From assembly GCA_044870295.1 (NCBI GenBank), contig JBIOYQ010000177.1, forward strand, positions 1-6,495: a DNA stretch of 6,495 bases, read 5' to 3'. This DNA is from AC-52 sp044870295 (lineage in GTDB: Bacteria; Actinomycetota; UBA4738). Both the position numbers and the translations under genes were made by a program. Each line of letters starts with the position of its first letter. The first letter of the stretch is position 1. Positions 5,919 to 6,495 of the stretch are shown one piece after another. Below the pieces are notes generated by a model. That model was not told the DNA's origin and ran no database searches. It saw only the letters and a list, made by a program, of their open reading frames with translations.

Positions 5919-6495
5919 GCAACCTGGCGCTCACCTTCGCCGACGGCGGCATCGTGGCGAAGCGGAACCTGATCAAGATCAAGCGCGTTCCCGACATCTT
6001 CGTGTGGACGCTGATGTCGCCGATCATGTTCGTGGTGCTGTTCGCGTACGTGTTCGGCAGCTCGATCAACATCCCGGGCGTGTCCTACAAGGAGTACCTG
6101 ATCGCCGGCGTCTTCGTACAGACGGTGATCTTCGGATCGACCTTCACCGGCGTGGGTTTGGCCGACGACATGACCAAGGGCATCATCGACCGGTTCCGGT
6201 CGCTGCCGATGGCGCGCTCGGCGGTCCTGGTAGGTCGAACCACCAGCGACATCGTCTTCAACCTGACCTCGATCGTCGTGATGTCCATCACGGGGCTGAT
6301 CGTGGGGTGGCGGATCAGGACGTCGGTCCTGGAGGCGTTGGGCGGCTACCTCCTGCTCCTCCTGTTCGCCTACGCCATGTCCTGGATCCTCGCCTACGTC
6401 GGGTTGAAGGTGGGGAAGGTCGAGGTGGTCAACAACGCATCGTTCATGTTCATCTTCCCGCTGACCTTCATCGCGAACACGTTCGTGCGCAGCGA
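5915..6495 (+). CDS. DrrB-type ABC-2 permease, 3' end beyond the window
   Basis: This is the membrane subunit of the exporter formed with the preceding ATPase. The ORF opens at ATG 5915, inside the ATGA overlap, with AAGGAG (5901-5906) 8 nt upstream, and stays open to the window end (193 complete codons). The family is usually about 240-290 aa, so roughly a quarter is missing. Hydrophobic segments lie near residues 27-48, 61-81, 112-132, 142-164 and 173-190. Between the second and third is MTKGIIDRFRSLPMARSAVL, the conserved cytoplasmic loop of DrrB-like ABC-2 permeases; the 'GxxDRFRSLPM' core is characteristic. The short N-terminus before the first segment carries several Lys/Arg residues, consistent with a cytoplasmic side. 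Tight coupling to the ATPase supports a two-gene exporter with a homodimer of each subunit. Confidence 0.93.
   Translation, partial: MSNLALTFADGGIVAKRNLIKIKRVPDIFVWTLMSPIMFVVLFAYVFGSSINIPGVSYKEYLIAGVFVQTVIFGSTFTGVGLADDMTKGIIDRFRSLPMARSAVLVGRTTSDIVFNLTSIVVMSITGLIVGWRIRTSVLEALGGYLLLLLFAYAMSWILAYVGLKVGKVEVVNNASFMFIFPLTFIANTFVRS

Noticed and set aside
1..6495. CRISPR array, tRNA, rRNA, insertion sequence, integrase or phage genes
   Set aside because: I found no regularly spaced repeats, cloverleaf, transposase or integrase motif. The three-gene operon therefore has no visible mobile-element context within the window.

Overview
The window is dense, high-GC DNA, with most codons ending in G or C and both GTG and ATG starts. 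All recognisable genes lie on the + strand. The DrrA/DrrB-type ABC exporter pair, the high GC and the apparently leaderless start of one gene suggest an actinobacterium or another high-GC terrabacterial lineage such as Chloroflexota. This placement is an inference; no rRNA or marker gene is present to fix it.

Layout: (1) 75-893 is a complete pirin-family cupin with all four metal ligands. (2) 990-4257 is a tight three-gene operon whose genes are joined by two ATGA overlaps. It encodes a small sigma-70-like (ECF-sized) protein, a 294-residue soluble protein of unknown function, and a compact 589-residue Rad50/SbcC-like ATPase with a CPTC zinc hook. (3) 4258-4874 is a stretch of about 620 bases with no recognised gene. 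It holds a strong hairpin with an alternative pairing, one small ORF behind an excellent ribosome-binding site, three copies of a 10-bp repeat, and a probable promoter. (4) 4875 to the window end is a DrrA-type ATPase and the first 193 residues of a DrrB-type ABC-2 permease, again overlapping by ATGA.

The most interesting part is the operon at 990-4257. Two translational couplings imply that the three proteins are made in fixed proportion and probably act together. The combination of a sigma-like protein, an unknown protein and a short hook-bearing Rad50-like ATPase, with no SbcD/Mre11 nuclease beside it, matches no system I can name. It is a candidate for a DNA-sensing, repair or defence-type module that also controls transcription. 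That role is inferred from domain content and gene order only.

The pirin gene and the DrrAB exporter look like ordinary neighbours with their own expression signals. I see no tRNA, rRNA, CRISPR array, insertion sequence, integrase or attachment site.
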